Assembly: GCF_002933395.1 (NCBI RefSeq)
Contig: NZ_PKFN01000008.1
Location: 620,001-684,000, forward strand
Length of the DNA: 64,000 nucleotides
Source: Yoonia maritima
Lineage (GTDB): Bacteria > Pseudomonadota > Alphaproteobacteria > Rhodobacterales > Rhodobacteraceae
Reading direction: 5' to 3'
Of this stretch, positions 45,976 through 54,220 are shown in pieces. Made by a program: the position numbers and the translations under genes. A model generated the notes under the pieces. That model saw only the letters and a program-made list of their open reading frames with translations, did not search any database and was not told the origin of the DNA. The number at the start of each line of letters is the position of its first letter. Position 1 is the stretch's first letter.

Positions 45976-46765
45976 GGCACTTGCTGACCAAATTCGCGGC
46001 ATCGCTGGCGATGCACCCGTCCAGATTGGTCTAATCCTTGGATCGGGCCTTGGGCATATTGCGGATACTGTTGACGGCGTTGCGATCCCTTATGGTGACC
46101 TACCCGGTTTTCCACACGCGGGCGTGTCCGGACACAACCCCAACCTTGTGATCGGCGATCTTGAAGGCGTGCGCGTGGCCGTCTTTGGTGGCCGCGCGCA
46201 TTATTATGAAAACGGCAAAGCCGACGCCATGCGCCTCCCGCTTGAGGTATTGCGCGAACTTGGTGCGGATCGCGTGATCGCGACCAATGCTGCCGGGTCG
46301 ATGCGGGCTGGCATGCCGACCGGGTCCATCATGTGCCTGTCCGACCATATCAACTTTTCCGGGCTGAACCCGCTGATCGGTGAACCAACCGACGCGCGCT
46401 TTGTCCCGATGAAAGACGCCTACGATCCTGAAATCCGTGCGGCGCTACGCACGGCTGCCGATACTGCAGATGTCGAAATGGCCGATGGCATTTACGCGTG
46501 GTATTCCGGTCCATCGTTCGAAACACCCGCTGAAATTCGTGCGATCAAATTGCTTGGCGCTGATGCCGTGGGCATGTCCACCGTTCCCGAAGTTATCCTT
46601 GCCCGGTTCCTTGGCCTAAAGGCTGCCGCGATTTCGACCATTACCAACATGGCCGCCGGGATGAGCGACGAGAACATCAGCCACGAGCACACAAAAGCAA
46701 TGGCACCAATTGGTGCGGCCAAGCTGGAAAAGGTCTTGCGCGGGTATCTAAAGGCGCGAGCCTAG
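45959..46765 (+). CDS. punA: Purine-nucleoside phosphorylase (PNP/MTAP family)
   Basis: A 268-residue trimeric-type purine-nucleoside phosphorylase that splits inosine, guanosine or xanthosine with phosphate. The phosphate-binding GSGLGHIAD, the VFGGRAHYYENG segment, the base-binding YAWYSGPSFETPAEIRAIK and the TNMAAGM motif are all family hallmarks. It closes the nucleoside uptake operon, so imported nucleosides are phosphorolysed at once. It belongs to a different family from DeoD encoded at 58184. Confidence 0.93.
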   Translation: MSKNAKALADQIRGIAGDAPVQIGLILGSGLGHIADTVDGVAIPYGDLPGFPHAGVSGHNPNLVIGDLEGVRVAVFGGRAHYYENGKADAMRLPLEVLRELGADRVIATNAAGSMRAGMPTGSIMCLSDHINFSGLNPLIGEPTDARFVPMKDAYDPEIRAALRTAADTADVEMADGIYAWYSGPSFETPAEIRAIKLLGADAVGMSTVPEVILARFLGLKAAAISTITNMAAGMSDENISHEHTKAMAPIGAAKLEKVLRGYLKARA

Positions 46766-46822
46766 GTCAGCCCCCCTTTCAAAATCGGCAATTCAGCACC
46801 TTACATGCATTAAATTTGTGCG

Positions 46823-46853
46823 ACCGTTTGACACTCAGGCGGGAAACGGTTTT
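46823..46853 (+). terminator. Likely terminator of the nucleoside operon
   Basis: A 7-bp stem (ACCGTTT with AAACGGT, 14-nt loop) followed by TTTT. It lies 58 bp after the phosphorylase stop and 36 bp before the next gene on the same strand. Confidence 0.5.
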
Positions 46854-46888
46854 GGTGTGGGTACAGGCACAAACGCCCGGATCAGTTC

Positions 46889-47803
46889 ATGCAAGTTTAT
46901 CTTCCCATCGCCGAAGTATCGGTGAACGCTTTTCTTCTATTAGGGATCGGCGGATTGGTCGGAATTTTGTCGGGAATGTTTGGCGTTGGTGGCGGCTTCT
47001 TGATCACGCCACTTCTGTTTTTTATCGGCATCCCACCAGCCGTAGCCGTCGCAACAAGCACGAACCAAGTTGTCGCTTCGTCATTTTCCGCCCTTCTTGC
47101 CCATCTCAAACGCAAAACTGTCGACATGGTGATGGGCACGGTGCTGCTGATTGGCGGGCTTATTGGGTCTGCGCTTGGGGTCTTAGTATTTAGCTACCTG
47201 CGATCATTGGGTCAGGTCGATCTGCTTGTTCAGCTTTGCTACGTGCTGTTCCTTGGCGTGATCGGCGCACTGATGTTTGTCGAAAGCCTGAACGCAATTC
47301 GCCGTGCGAACAAGCCGGGTGCGCGGGTGATCCGTCGCAAACACGGCTGGGTCCATAACCTACCCATGAAGATGAAATTTCGGGTTTCGGGGCTTTATAT
47401 CTCGGTCATTCCGCCAATTCTTGTCGGGATGTTCGTTGGGGTCCTTGCCGCGATCATGGGCGTTGGTGGCGGGTTTATCATGGTCCCCGCGATGATCTAT
47501 TTGCTGGGCATGCCTACCAAGGTCGTGATCGGTACATCGCTGTTTCAGATCATCTTTGTTGCCGGCTTTACGACAGTTTTACACGCCACCACCAACCACA
47601 CGGTTGACGTTGTACTGGCCCTACTCTTGCTAATTGGCGGCGTTATCGGCGCCCAATTTGGGACCCGCCTTGGTGTACGGATGAAGGCGGAACAGCTGCG
47701 CATCCTACTAGCCACATTGGTCTTAGGGGTTTGTATAAAACTCGCAATTGATCTGTTGATCAAACCGACCGAGCTTTATTCTTTGACGGCGGGGATGCCA
47801 TGA
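46889..47803 (+). CDS. TauE/SafE family sulfite/anion exporter
   Basis: A 304-residue inner-membrane exporter with two homologous halves, each opening with a G-rich motif: GMFGVGGGFLITPLL near residue 30 and AIMGVGGGFIMVPAM near residue 190. About eight helices are seen, with a basic cytosolic loop between the halves. Members move sulfite, sulfoacetate or other organic anions. Its stop overlaps the next gene as ATGA; TIGR02186 proteins often accompany TauE exporters in alphaproteobacteria. Confidence 0.88.
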   Translation: MQVYLPIAEVSVNAFLLLGIGGLVGILSGMFGVGGGFLITPLLFFIGIPPAVAVATSTNQVVASSFSALLAHLKRKTVDMVMGTVLLIGGLIGSALGVLVFSYLRSLGQVDLLVQLCYVLFLGVIGALMFVESLNAIRRANKPGARVIRRKHGWVHNLPMKMKFRVSGLYISVIPPILVGMFVGVLAAIMGVGGGFIMVPAMIYLLGMPTKVVIGTSLFQIIFVAGFTTVLHATTNHTVDVVLALLLLIGGVIGAQFGTRLGVRMKAEQLRILLATLVLGVCIKLAIDLLIKPTELYSLTAGMP

Positions 47804-48552
47804 TCCGGTTGATCGCATTCCTGCTGATATGTGCCCTGCCCGCGCATGCCGAAGAAGAAATCGTGCTGGGCCTGTCACAGGACCAAGTCGCGATTACAGC
47901 GACATTCGAAGGGTCCGATATCCTCGTGTTCGGTGCAGTAAAGCGTGAAACCCCTATCCCCGACAAAAGCGAGCTTGGCGTGATCGTCACGATCGCAGGG
48001 CCAGATCAACCCGTCGATATCTGGCGCAAAGACCGCCGCGTCGGCATCTGGATCAACACGGATGAGGTCGAAGTCGACGCAGCCCCGTCATTCTATGCCG
48101 TCGCAACATCCGCACCGATGCGCGATGTGCTGCATCATGTCGAAGACCTACAATACCGCATCACCACCCCCCGCACGATCAAGGCGATTGGCGGACAAGT
48201 TAGCGATAGCGTTGCCTTTATGAATGCGCTGATCCGCATTCGAACCGACGAAGGGCTGTACCAGCGGCTAGAAGGCGCGATTGACCTTGAAGAGGACACC
48301 CTGTTTCGGACTGCGATTACGTTGCCTGCGAACTTGACCGAGGGGACATACGAGGCGCGTATATTTCTAACCCGCAATGGTCGTGTGATCGACGAATACC
48401 GGACCGAAATCCCGGTGCGAAAGGTCGGGTTAGAACGCTGGTTATATAACCTCGCCCACAATTACGCCCTGCTGTACGGGCTGATGTCGCTGGCAATCGC
48501 TGTCGGCGCCGGTTGGGGTGCCTCCGCGATCTTTGGGATGTTGCGCCGCTAA
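47800..48552 (+). CDS. TIGR02186 family transmembrane protein
   Basis: A 250-residue protein with a signal peptide (cleavage near ALPAHAEE, residue 17), a large periplasmic beta-rich domain and one C-terminal membrane helix (about residues 225-245). This layout and the WIN-containing motif around IWINTDEVEVDAAPSFYAVA match the alphaproteobacterial TIGR02186 family. It is translationally coupled to the TauE exporter, and a joint role is likely although the function is not known. It converges with the SDR gene with a 4-bp overlap. Confidence 0.87.
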   Translation: MIRLIAFLLICALPAHAEEEIVLGLSQDQVAITATFEGSDILVFGAVKRETPIPDKSELGVIVTIAGPDQPVDIWRKDRRVGIWINTDEVEVDAAPSFYAVATSAPMRDVLHHVEDLQYRITTPRTIKAIGGQVSDSVAFMNALIRIRTDEGLYQRLEGAIDLEEDTLFRTAITLPANLTEGTYEARIFLTRNGRVIDEYRTEIPVRKVGLERWLYNLAHNYALLYGLMSLAIAVGAGWGASAIFGMLRR

Positions 48553-49259
48553 CCGCGCCCGATATGTGGCATCTTCGTTGCCATCACCATCATCGACTGC
48601 ACGTTCGCCTCAGCAGGAAGCGAAGCCATGTGGTAAACAGACCGCGCCACATCTTCGACGGCCATCGTTGGCAACGGCTCTAAACCTTGGGCGGCACGCG
48701 CCTTTTCCAGGTTTTGCACCATCTCGGTACGCGCATTGCCAATGTCAATTTGACCACAGGCGATATTGAACGCCCGCCCATCAAGCGTGATCGTCTTAGT
48801 TAACCCCGACACGCCGTGTTTCGTGGTCGTATAGCAGATCGACCCTTCGCGCGGCGTATAAGCCGAAATAGAACCGTTGTTGATGATCCGCCCACCTTGT
48901 CGCGTTTGGTGGCGCATCTGCCGGAATGCAGCACGCGCACATAAAAACATGCCCGTTAAGTTCACGTCGATCACCTGCTGCCAATCCGACAGCGCGATTT
49001 CGTCGATGGTTGTTTGCGGACCAAACATACCAGCGTTGTTAAACAACACATCCAAATGCCCAAAAACGGCAAAGGCGCCATCAACTGCCCCCTCATCTGT
49101 CACGTCACAGGGAAAGTGCACCGCGTTAGCGTGGTCTATTTCCGCTAGCGCATCCGCACGACGCGCGATCAGCCCAACACGCCAACCGTTGTCTAGGAAA
49201 TGTTCAGCTGTGACGCGCCCAATACCACTGCTGGCGCCAGTGATCATGATTGTCTTCAT
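48549..49259 (-). CDS. Short-chain dehydrogenase/reductase
   Basis: A 236-residue NAD(P)-dependent SDR. The cofactor motif TGASSGIG (residues 7-14), NNAG, catalytic Ser in NNGSIS and YTTTK (Tyr and Lys) are all present, giving a complete active site. The substrate is unknown; the YciK/FabG-like class is very broad. Its start overlaps the stop of the upstream helicase gene by 4 bp, so the two are co-translated. Confidence 0.9.
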   Translation of the reverse strand: MKTIMITGASSGIGRVTAEHFLDNGWRVGLIARRADALAEIDHANAVHFPCDVTDEGAVDGAFAVFGHLDVLFNNAGMFGPQTTIDEIALSDWQQVIDVNLTGMFLCARAAFRQMRHQTRQGGRIINNGSISAYTPREGSICYTTTKHGVSGLTKTITLDGRAFNIACGQIDIGNARTEMVQNLEKARAAQGLEPLPTMAVEDVARSVYHMASLPAEANVQSMMVMATKMPHIGRG

Positions 49260-50782
49260 GGTTCCTCACTTGTCAGTTCTAGGGGCGCGGCTGGGACTTC
49301 AAGGTCGTCAACACGCAATATACCATCGGGCCGCGCCAAACGGTTTCGAACAACCCAACGCAACTGTGTTTCGGCCCGGGTGATCGCGACATAGGCTAGC
49401 CGTTTCCACAACGGCTGTCCCGCCTCAACACGGCCCATGCGGCTGGCCGCGTAAATATCGGGGGCAAAGACCTGCACCGTGTCCCATTGCGAACCCTGTG
49501 CCTTATGAATGGTAACGGCTGCCCCGTGAAGGAACGTGGCCCCCATGCGGGCAGCAAAAGGGATAAACGGTTCTGCGTCGCCTTCTTGTTCGATTTTAAC
49601 GATGCTTGCTGCGCTGACCTGTGGGTCCTCAGCGCCCATCACATGCAAGCGTGAAAACCCAGGCTTGCGACCCGGCCCAAGGTAGATCACTTGCGCGCCC
49701 TTGATCAGGCCGCGTGCCTCTAGGTCCAACCGCTTTTTGCGGTGTTTCATCGGCAATTCAATACCGTCACAAATCAACGGCTCGCCCGGTAGCAATTCGT
49801 CATGCGGGGCACCAAACGCAGACCGAAATGCATGGATCAGACGAATACGGGTGGCGTTGCGCCAGACCAGACAGGGGGAACGTGCCATCAAATCGGCCTC
49901 GACCCGTTGTGCCATCACGACACGTTCGTCCGTTTTCGACGCCTCTTCAACCATGCGCTCAAAGGCATAGAAATCGAGCTGCGGATCAGCCAAAGCATGC
50001 GCCAGATCAAGGATCGGGTTACCCGCGTCCTGCCGGTGGATACGGTTCAACGTTAGAACGCGCTTTTCCGGCAGGGTTTCAAATACCATCCCGCCAGACG
50101 ACTGCACCGGGGGTAACTGCGCCGGATCGCCAAACAGGATTAGGGTCGGGAAAATCTCTTGCAGGTCTTCGAACTGCTTGCTGTCCAGCATAGAGCTTTC
50201 GTCAACAAAGCCGATATCCAACGCTTCTTCGCGCCGCTTCCAGCCCGTAATAAAATCGCTTCCACGCAGACCAGCCGCCGCTAATGCAGCGGGAATGGAT
50301 TTGTTTACCTGATAGGAGGCAAAGGCGCGATCAAGCGCGACATCTGTCAGGCCTTCGATCTCGGGGCGCTCACCCTGTCCAGCCAGCCATTCAGCCACCT
50401 TTTCGTATTCTGGGTCATAGACAGGCGTATAAAGAATACGGTGGATCGTCGTCGCGGGAACCCCACGATTTCGCAGCACACTCGCGGCCTTGTTGGTCGG
50501 TGCCAAAATCGCCAGTGTTCGGCGGTCTTTGCGTTTTCGACCTTCCCAATCGCCGGAAATAACGTCAACGCCCGCGTCTTCCAGTGCTTTATATAGCTTG
50601 GCCAAAAGCATGGTCTTGCCCGATCCAGCCTTGCCAATGACAGCCATCACTGATGACTTGTCAGAGGCGGGCGGCATAAGCAGGCTATCGTCTAAATCCA
50701 CGCCGGATTGGCGCAGGGCGGTCGCGACGTTATCCCAAGCCTCGGCCTGATCGTCTGAAAATGTGATGACTGGTGCGTTCAT
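49256..50782 (-). CDS. RecD-like AAA ATPase/helicase
   Basis: A 508-residue superfamily 1B DNA helicase-like protein. Walker A GKAGSGKTM (residues about 50-58), motif Ia APTNKAAS, Walker B FVDESSML, motif III FGDPAQLPPVQ and the C-terminal UvrD-like motif VTIHKAQGSQWDTV and YVAITRAE are all intact. I start at the ATG at 50782; the ORF extends upstream into the luxI gene, which is implausible. It is 40 bp downstream of luxI. It differs from the three-subunit RecBCD RecD and may be a stand-alone RecD2-like helicase. Confidence 0.86.
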   Translation of the reverse strand: MNAPVITFSDDQAEAWDNVATALRQSGVDLDDSLLMPPASDKSSVMAVIGKAGSGKTMLLAKLYKALEDAGVDVISGDWEGRKRKDRRTLAILAPTNKAASVLRNRGVPATTIHRILYTPVYDPEYEKVAEWLAGQGERPEIEGLTDVALDRAFASYQVNKSIPAALAAAGLRGSDFITGWKRREEALDIGFVDESSMLDSKQFEDLQEIFPTLILFGDPAQLPPVQSSGGMVFETLPEKRVLTLNRIHRQDAGNPILDLAHALADPQLDFYAFERMVEEASKTDERVVMAQRVEADLMARSPCLVWRNATRIRLIHAFRSAFGAPHDELLPGEPLICDGIELPMKHRKKRLDLEARGLIKGAQVIYLGPGRKPGFSRLHVMGAEDPQVSAASIVKIEQEGDAEPFIPFAARMGATFLHGAAVTIHKAQGSQWDTVQVFAPDIYAASRMGRVEAGQPLWKRLAYVAITRAETQLRWVVRNRLARPDGILRVDDLEVPAAPLELTSEEP

Positions 50783-50822
50783 GCCGCGACAGTACCTGTA
50801 CCATCGCGGCGGGACCAGTGGA

Positions 50823-51458
50823 TTAGGCCACCTTTTGCATCTGCTGAATGGACCGCCCAAAAGAAAGATCAAACCACAGCTCTGACACGTCAGAGGAAAC
50901 CTCTGCCCGGCGTAAAACGCGCACGCGATCTTCGGGACGATAAGCCCATAATCCAACGCTAATCTTATCGCGGCCTTCGCCTGAACTACCCAATACTTCG
51001 GGCGATGCGCCAATCATCGAATATATCCTGACCATACGCGGATCAAAAACCCCCAATAGATGGGTTAGCGAAAACGCACGCATTAACTCTCCGCCTGCCA
51101 ACATCATGGCTGCCGCGACCCGTGGGGTTGCCTGCTGCCCCAATACAAAACGCGTGCATTCCCAGATAAAGGGACTTTCGATTCTTTCGCCCTTCAGCAA
51201 GTCGCTAAAGTGATCATTGACCATCGTGCGCTCTGACGTCGGCAAAAACCGCATCGATCCACCATGGGTGCCATCGGCGTTTTCCCAAATGACATAAAGC
51301 GGGTTCATCGCGTCATATTCGTCCCGCTCCCAACCGTTTTCATCGACGGTCACCGCCCATTTCAGACGCTCTGAAAACTGGGTCGCGCGGTCCTTGTGCA
51401 TAGTATCTTGAAGTACGGGAAATTGAGAAAGATCATTCCCATAAATGTAACGAAGCAT
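50823..51458 (-). CDS. luxI: Acyl-homoserine lactone synthase (LuxI family)
   Basis: Makes an N-acyl-homoserine lactone signal from S-adenosylmethionine and an acyl carrier. The invariant residues are all present: Arg24, Phe28, Trp34, Asp46, Asp49, Arg70, Glu100 and Arg103. At 211 residues the length is normal. The ATG at 51458 has AAGGGGAG 6 nt upstream. The luxR homologue lies 118 bp upstream on the same strand, a standard quorum-sensing pair. Acyl chain length cannot be told from the sequence. Confidence 0.94.
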   Translation of the reverse strand: MLRYIYGNDLSQFPVLQDTMHKDRATQFSERLKWAVTVDENGWERDEYDAMNPLYVIWENADGTHGGSMRFLPTSERTMVNDHFSDLLKGERIESPFIWECTRFVLGQQATPRVAAAMMLAGGELMRAFSLTHLLGVFDPRMVRIYSMIGASPEVLGSSGEGRDKISVGLWAYRPEDRVRVLRRAEVSSDVSELWFDLSFGRSIQQMQKVA

Positions 51459-51476
51459 TCCATGCTCCCCTTGAGC

Positions 51477-51547
51477 CGTTAACGATGTCTCAAGGGTAGA
51501 AGCCGTCACACAGGTATTTCGTTAATTGCAAGAACCGTTCGTTAACG
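51477..51547. promoter_or_regulatory. CGTTAACG palindromes in the luxR-luxI gap
   Basis: Two identical 8-bp palindromes CGTTAACG lie at 51477-51484 and 51540-51547, with a related TCGTTAATTG between. Their location just upstream of luxI on its strand makes them candidate LuxR-binding half elements, although they do not match the classical 20-bp lux box. Confidence 0.35.
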
Positions 51548-51576
51548 TATTCTTAATAAAATGCCGCATTGCAGCG

Positions 51577-52335
51577 TTACCCCGAATCGCGACCAGGCCA
51601 ACCGCCTCGCGCGGCTTTTGCCGCACCGCCCAATACAATCAGACCTTCAGCAACGGCCCGTGCAACAGCATGGGTTGTATTCGATGCGCCCAGCTTAAAA
51701 CGCGCACTTTCGATATAGGCCCGCAACGTATGCTCAGAGATATTTAAAAATTCTGCCACCTGTGCCCGCCCATGGCCCATACCAAGATAGGTTAACGCCT
51801 CAATTTCACGCGGCGAAAGCTGACGGACTGGCTCTGGCCGACGACGGCTTTCCAACTCCATCGCTTTGCGGTTCAGATAATGTGCGATCAAAATCCACTC
51901 TCGCTGATTGGATTTCGTGAAACTTTCCCAAGCTTCATCGTCAGTGGTATGAGATGCAGTCAACAACGCGAGCTGACCATTTGGGCCACGGATTGGGAAT
52001 GAAAACCCTTGATTGCCAACGCCATGCGCAATCGCATCTTTTTGAAAAGCCTGCGCCGCACGCGATGACCAGTCAAGTGACTTCCAGTCCGCGGGATGGA
52101 AGCGTTGAAAACAACCAATCACGACCGGATCAATACGCATATAATCGCGTTCGACATAGCGTTGCACCCAAACAGGATCGTAAGTACCGAACCCGTATTG
52201 TTCACCATCTGCGCTTAACCAATGGTAGACCACATGATCAACTGCAAACTCATCACGTAAGCGCACGATCAGACCTTGAAGGTCGTCAAGCGCGCCTGCC
52301 TGCTCCAGTGCTTGGAGAAAACCGTCGATTTCCAG
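51577..52335 (-). CDS. luxR: LuxR family quorum-sensing regulator
   Basis: An autoinducer-binding transcription factor. The N-terminal ligand domain has the acyl-lactone contacts in order (Trp and Tyr in VWVQRYVERDY, Asp in RIDPVV, Trp in PADWKSLDW, Gly in GFSFPIRG). The C-terminal HTH is LSPREIEAL...ISEHTLRAYIESARFKL. The frame stays open upstream of the first GTG (52266) to a TGA at 52351-52353 without ATG, GTG or TTG. The extra codons encode a plausible N-terminal helix (EIDGFLQALEQAGALDDL), and AGGGAG lies 6 nt before a CTG at 52335. I therefore place the start at CTG, giving 252 residues; GTG 52266 would give 229. Confidence 0.9.
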   Translation of the reverse strand: MEIDGFLQALEQAGALDDLQGLIVRLRDEFAVDHVVYHWLSADGEQYGFGTYDPVWVQRYVERDYMRIDPVVIGCFQRFHPADWKSLDWSSRAAQAFQKDAIAHGVGNQGFSFPIRGPNGQLALLTASHTTDDEAWESFTKSNQREWILIAHYLNRKAMELESRRRPEPVRQLSPREIEALTYLGMGHGRAQVAEFLNISEHTLRAYIESARFKLGASNTTHAVARAVAEGLIVLGGAAKAARGGWPGRDSG

Positions 52336-52501
52336 GACTGTCTCCCTGCGTCAAGTGACAAGTATTTTCGACCATCCGGCCGATTTCTGCGGATGCGACA
52401 AGTGTCGTATTTTCAAGCTGTGCTTCTAACATCGGAAGGTCGTGCGTATTCGCAAAGCGTTTCAAATCGGCAAGTACGTCGATGATCCAATCGTGTCCCA
52501 T
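52286..52501 (-). CDS. Small ORF upstream of luxR
   Basis: A 71-residue ORF beginning MGHDWIIDVLADLKRFANTH and continuing as an amphipathic helix LPMLEAQLENTTLVASAEIGRM. It starts at an ATG (52501) with GAGAG at 8 nt and overlaps the luxR N-terminal coding region by 50 bp in another frame. Short proteins of this kind adjoin luxR genes in other rhodobacteria, as I recall. Its role is unknown; it might modulate the regulator or only couple translation of luxR. Confidence 0.55.
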   Translation of the reverse strand: MGHDWIIDVLADLKRFANTHDLPMLEAQLENTTLVASAEIGRMVENTCHLTQGDSPGNRRFSPSTGAGRRA

Positions 52502-52640
52502 TTTCATGTCTCTCTACTAATCATTTTTGTTTTACTGACGGCAAGAGTATCAATGAAATTTATGAAACAATTATTCACACCTTCATACTCCCCAATAATA
52601 GTGAGTAGACGGATTACGATTTAAAATCATTGCGATAGCA

Positions 52641-52672
52641 AAAAAGGCGTCACCCGACTAGGTAACGCCTTT
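52641..52672 (-). terminator. ccr: Rho-independent terminator of ccr
   Basis: Read on the minus strand, AAAGGCGT and ACGCCTTT form an 8-bp stem around a 14-nt loop and run into TTTT. It starts 26 bp after the ccr stop. Confidence 0.75.
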
Positions 52673-52697
52673 ACGCCTTTTAACGCTGATATATGCG

Positions 52698-53978
52698 CTA
52701 TTTCTTAGATGCCTCTAGCGTGTCATCAAGTGAACGCAAACCCGCTTTGGGGGATTGAATTAACACCGCCATATTTCCGGGCTTATGCTCATTTCTGCGC
52801 ATCTTACTGTGTGCTTCTGGCAACTCATCCCAAGTAAATACTTCTGACATGCATGGATCAAGACGGCGTTCGATCATCAACTGGTTCGCGGAACTTGCTT
52901 GTTTCAGGTTGGCAAAGTGGCTTCCCTGCAAACGCTTTTGATGCATCCACATGTAGCGCACGTCAAACGTCAGGTTATAGCCCGTAGTCCCCGCGCAGAT
53001 GACAACCATACCGCCACGTTTACACACAAAAGTCGAAACGGGGAATGTTGCCTCGCCTGGGTGTTCAAAAACCATATCGACGTTATTACCCTTGCCGGTA
53101 ATTTCCCAAATTGCTTTGCCGAATTTACGGGTCTCGCTAAACCATTCTTTGTATTCGGGAGTATTCACCGTAGGCATTTGCCCCCAGCAGCTAAAATCGT
53201 TACGGTTAATCACGCCTTTCGCACCCAACGACATCACGAAGTCGCGTTTGCTTTCATCACTAATCACACCGATTGCATTCGCACCTGCAGTATTAATCAA
53301 TTGAATTGCATATGATCCCAAACCACCTGACGCACCCCAAACCAAAACGTTTTGGCCAGGCTTCAATTCATGTGGGTGATGGCCGAACAGCATGCGGTAT
53401 GCCGTCGCAAGCGTCAGCGTATAGCATGCGCTTTCTTCCCAGCTTAGGTGCTTTGGGCGGTGCATCAACTGCTGAGACTGAACGTTCGTGAACTGGGCAA
53501 ACGATCCATCCGGTGTCTCATAACCCCAAATGCGCTGGCTTTCCGAAAACATAGGGTCGCCGCCATTACAGTGTTCGTCATCCCCGTCATCTTGGTTGCA
53601 ATGGATGACGACCTCATCGCCAACCTTCCAACGCTTGACCTTGTCACCAACGGCCCAAACGATACCCGACGCATCAGAGCCCGCGATGTGAAAATCTGCG
53701 CCGTGAACGTCAAACGGGCTGATCGGAATACCTAGGCCGGCCCAGATCCCGTTATAGTTAACGCCTGCTGCCATAACGAGAACCAGCACTTCGTGGCTAT
53801 CGGGCTTAGGCGTATCAACGACCTCTACCTGAAACGCCTGATCCGGCTCCCCGTGGCGTTCGCGGCGAATTGTCCATGCGTACATTTGATCGGGTACATG
53901 ACCGACGGGCGGCAGTTCACCGACCTCATAAAGCGCCTTTTTAGGCGCCGTTGCGGGTGCATTCTGGTCTAGGGCCAT
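52698..53978 (-). CDS. ccr: Crotonyl-CoA carboxylase/reductase
   Basis: Reductively carboxylates crotonyl-CoA to ethylmalonyl-CoA with NADPH and CO2, the key step of the ethylmalonyl-CoA pathway for acetate assimilation. The 426-residue MDR-family protein opens with a long leader (YEVGELPPVGHVPDQMYAWTI), has the NADPH fold VWGASGGLGSYAIQL, and carries HCNQDDGDDEHCNGGDPM and GVINRNDFSCWGQMP, typical of Ccr. The ATG at 53978 has GGAG 7 nt upstream. TTGCAAAG-TTGCGCAT repeats lie upstream, and a terminator follows. Confidence 0.95.
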   Translation of the reverse strand: MALDQNAPATAPKKALYEVGELPPVGHVPDQMYAWTIRRERHGEPDQAFQVEVVDTPKPDSHEVLVLVMAAGVNYNGIWAGLGIPISPFDVHGADFHIAGSDASGIVWAVGDKVKRWKVGDEVVIHCNQDDGDDEHCNGGDPMFSESQRIWGYETPDGSFAQFTNVQSQQLMHRPKHLSWEESACYTLTLATAYRMLFGHHPHELKPGQNVLVWGASGGLGSYAIQLINTAGANAIGVISDESKRDFVMSLGAKGVINRNDFSCWGQMPTVNTPEYKEWFSETRKFGKAIWEITGKGNNVDMVFEHPGEATFPVSTFVCKRGGMVVICAGTTGYNLTFDVRYMWMHQKRLQGSHFANLKQASSANQLMIERRLDPCMSEVFTWDELPEAHSKMRRNEHKPGNMAVLIQSPKAGLRSLDDTLEASKK

Positions 53979-54012
53979 ATCGGTCTCCATCACTGAAAAT
54001 CCATCTGTTGCT

Positions 54013-54030
54013 GCGCCGCAGAATCGGCGC
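54013..54030. other. Hairpin in ccr 5' leader
   Basis: GCGCCG and CGGCGC flank a 6-nt loop, with an outer CCATC/GATGG pairing (54001-54005 with 54038-54042). It lies 35 bp before the ccr start in the transcript, where it could influence ccr translation or termination. Confidence 0.4.
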
Positions 54031-54052
54031 TCTCACTGATGGATAATATTCG

Positions 54053-54068
54053 ATGCGCAACTTTGCAA
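54053..54068 (-). promoter_or_regulatory. Possible operator upstream of ccr
   Basis: On the minus strand TTGCAAAG is followed directly by TTGCGCAT. A related TTGCGCAA lies ahead of ecm. These resemble the TTTGCAAA-type sites of ScfR/PccR regulators of short-chain acyl-CoA metabolism; the match is from memory and is not tested. Confidence 0.4.
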
Positions 54069-54220
54069 CCTTAACGCCATTAATATTGTAATATTATGTC
54101 TGCCGCGTCGCAGCGTAACTTTCTCACAATCGTACTCCAAGAAGCACAAAGCAGCCGCACAGCCAGAATCCAGACGCCTTCTGCGCCTGAATCATAGCAT
54201 AAAACGGGGATTTATTTCAG

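Noticed and set aside
50783..51013. Upstream extension of the helicase ORF
   Set aside because: It overlaps luxI and lacks helicase motifs; ATG at 50782 is the natural start.
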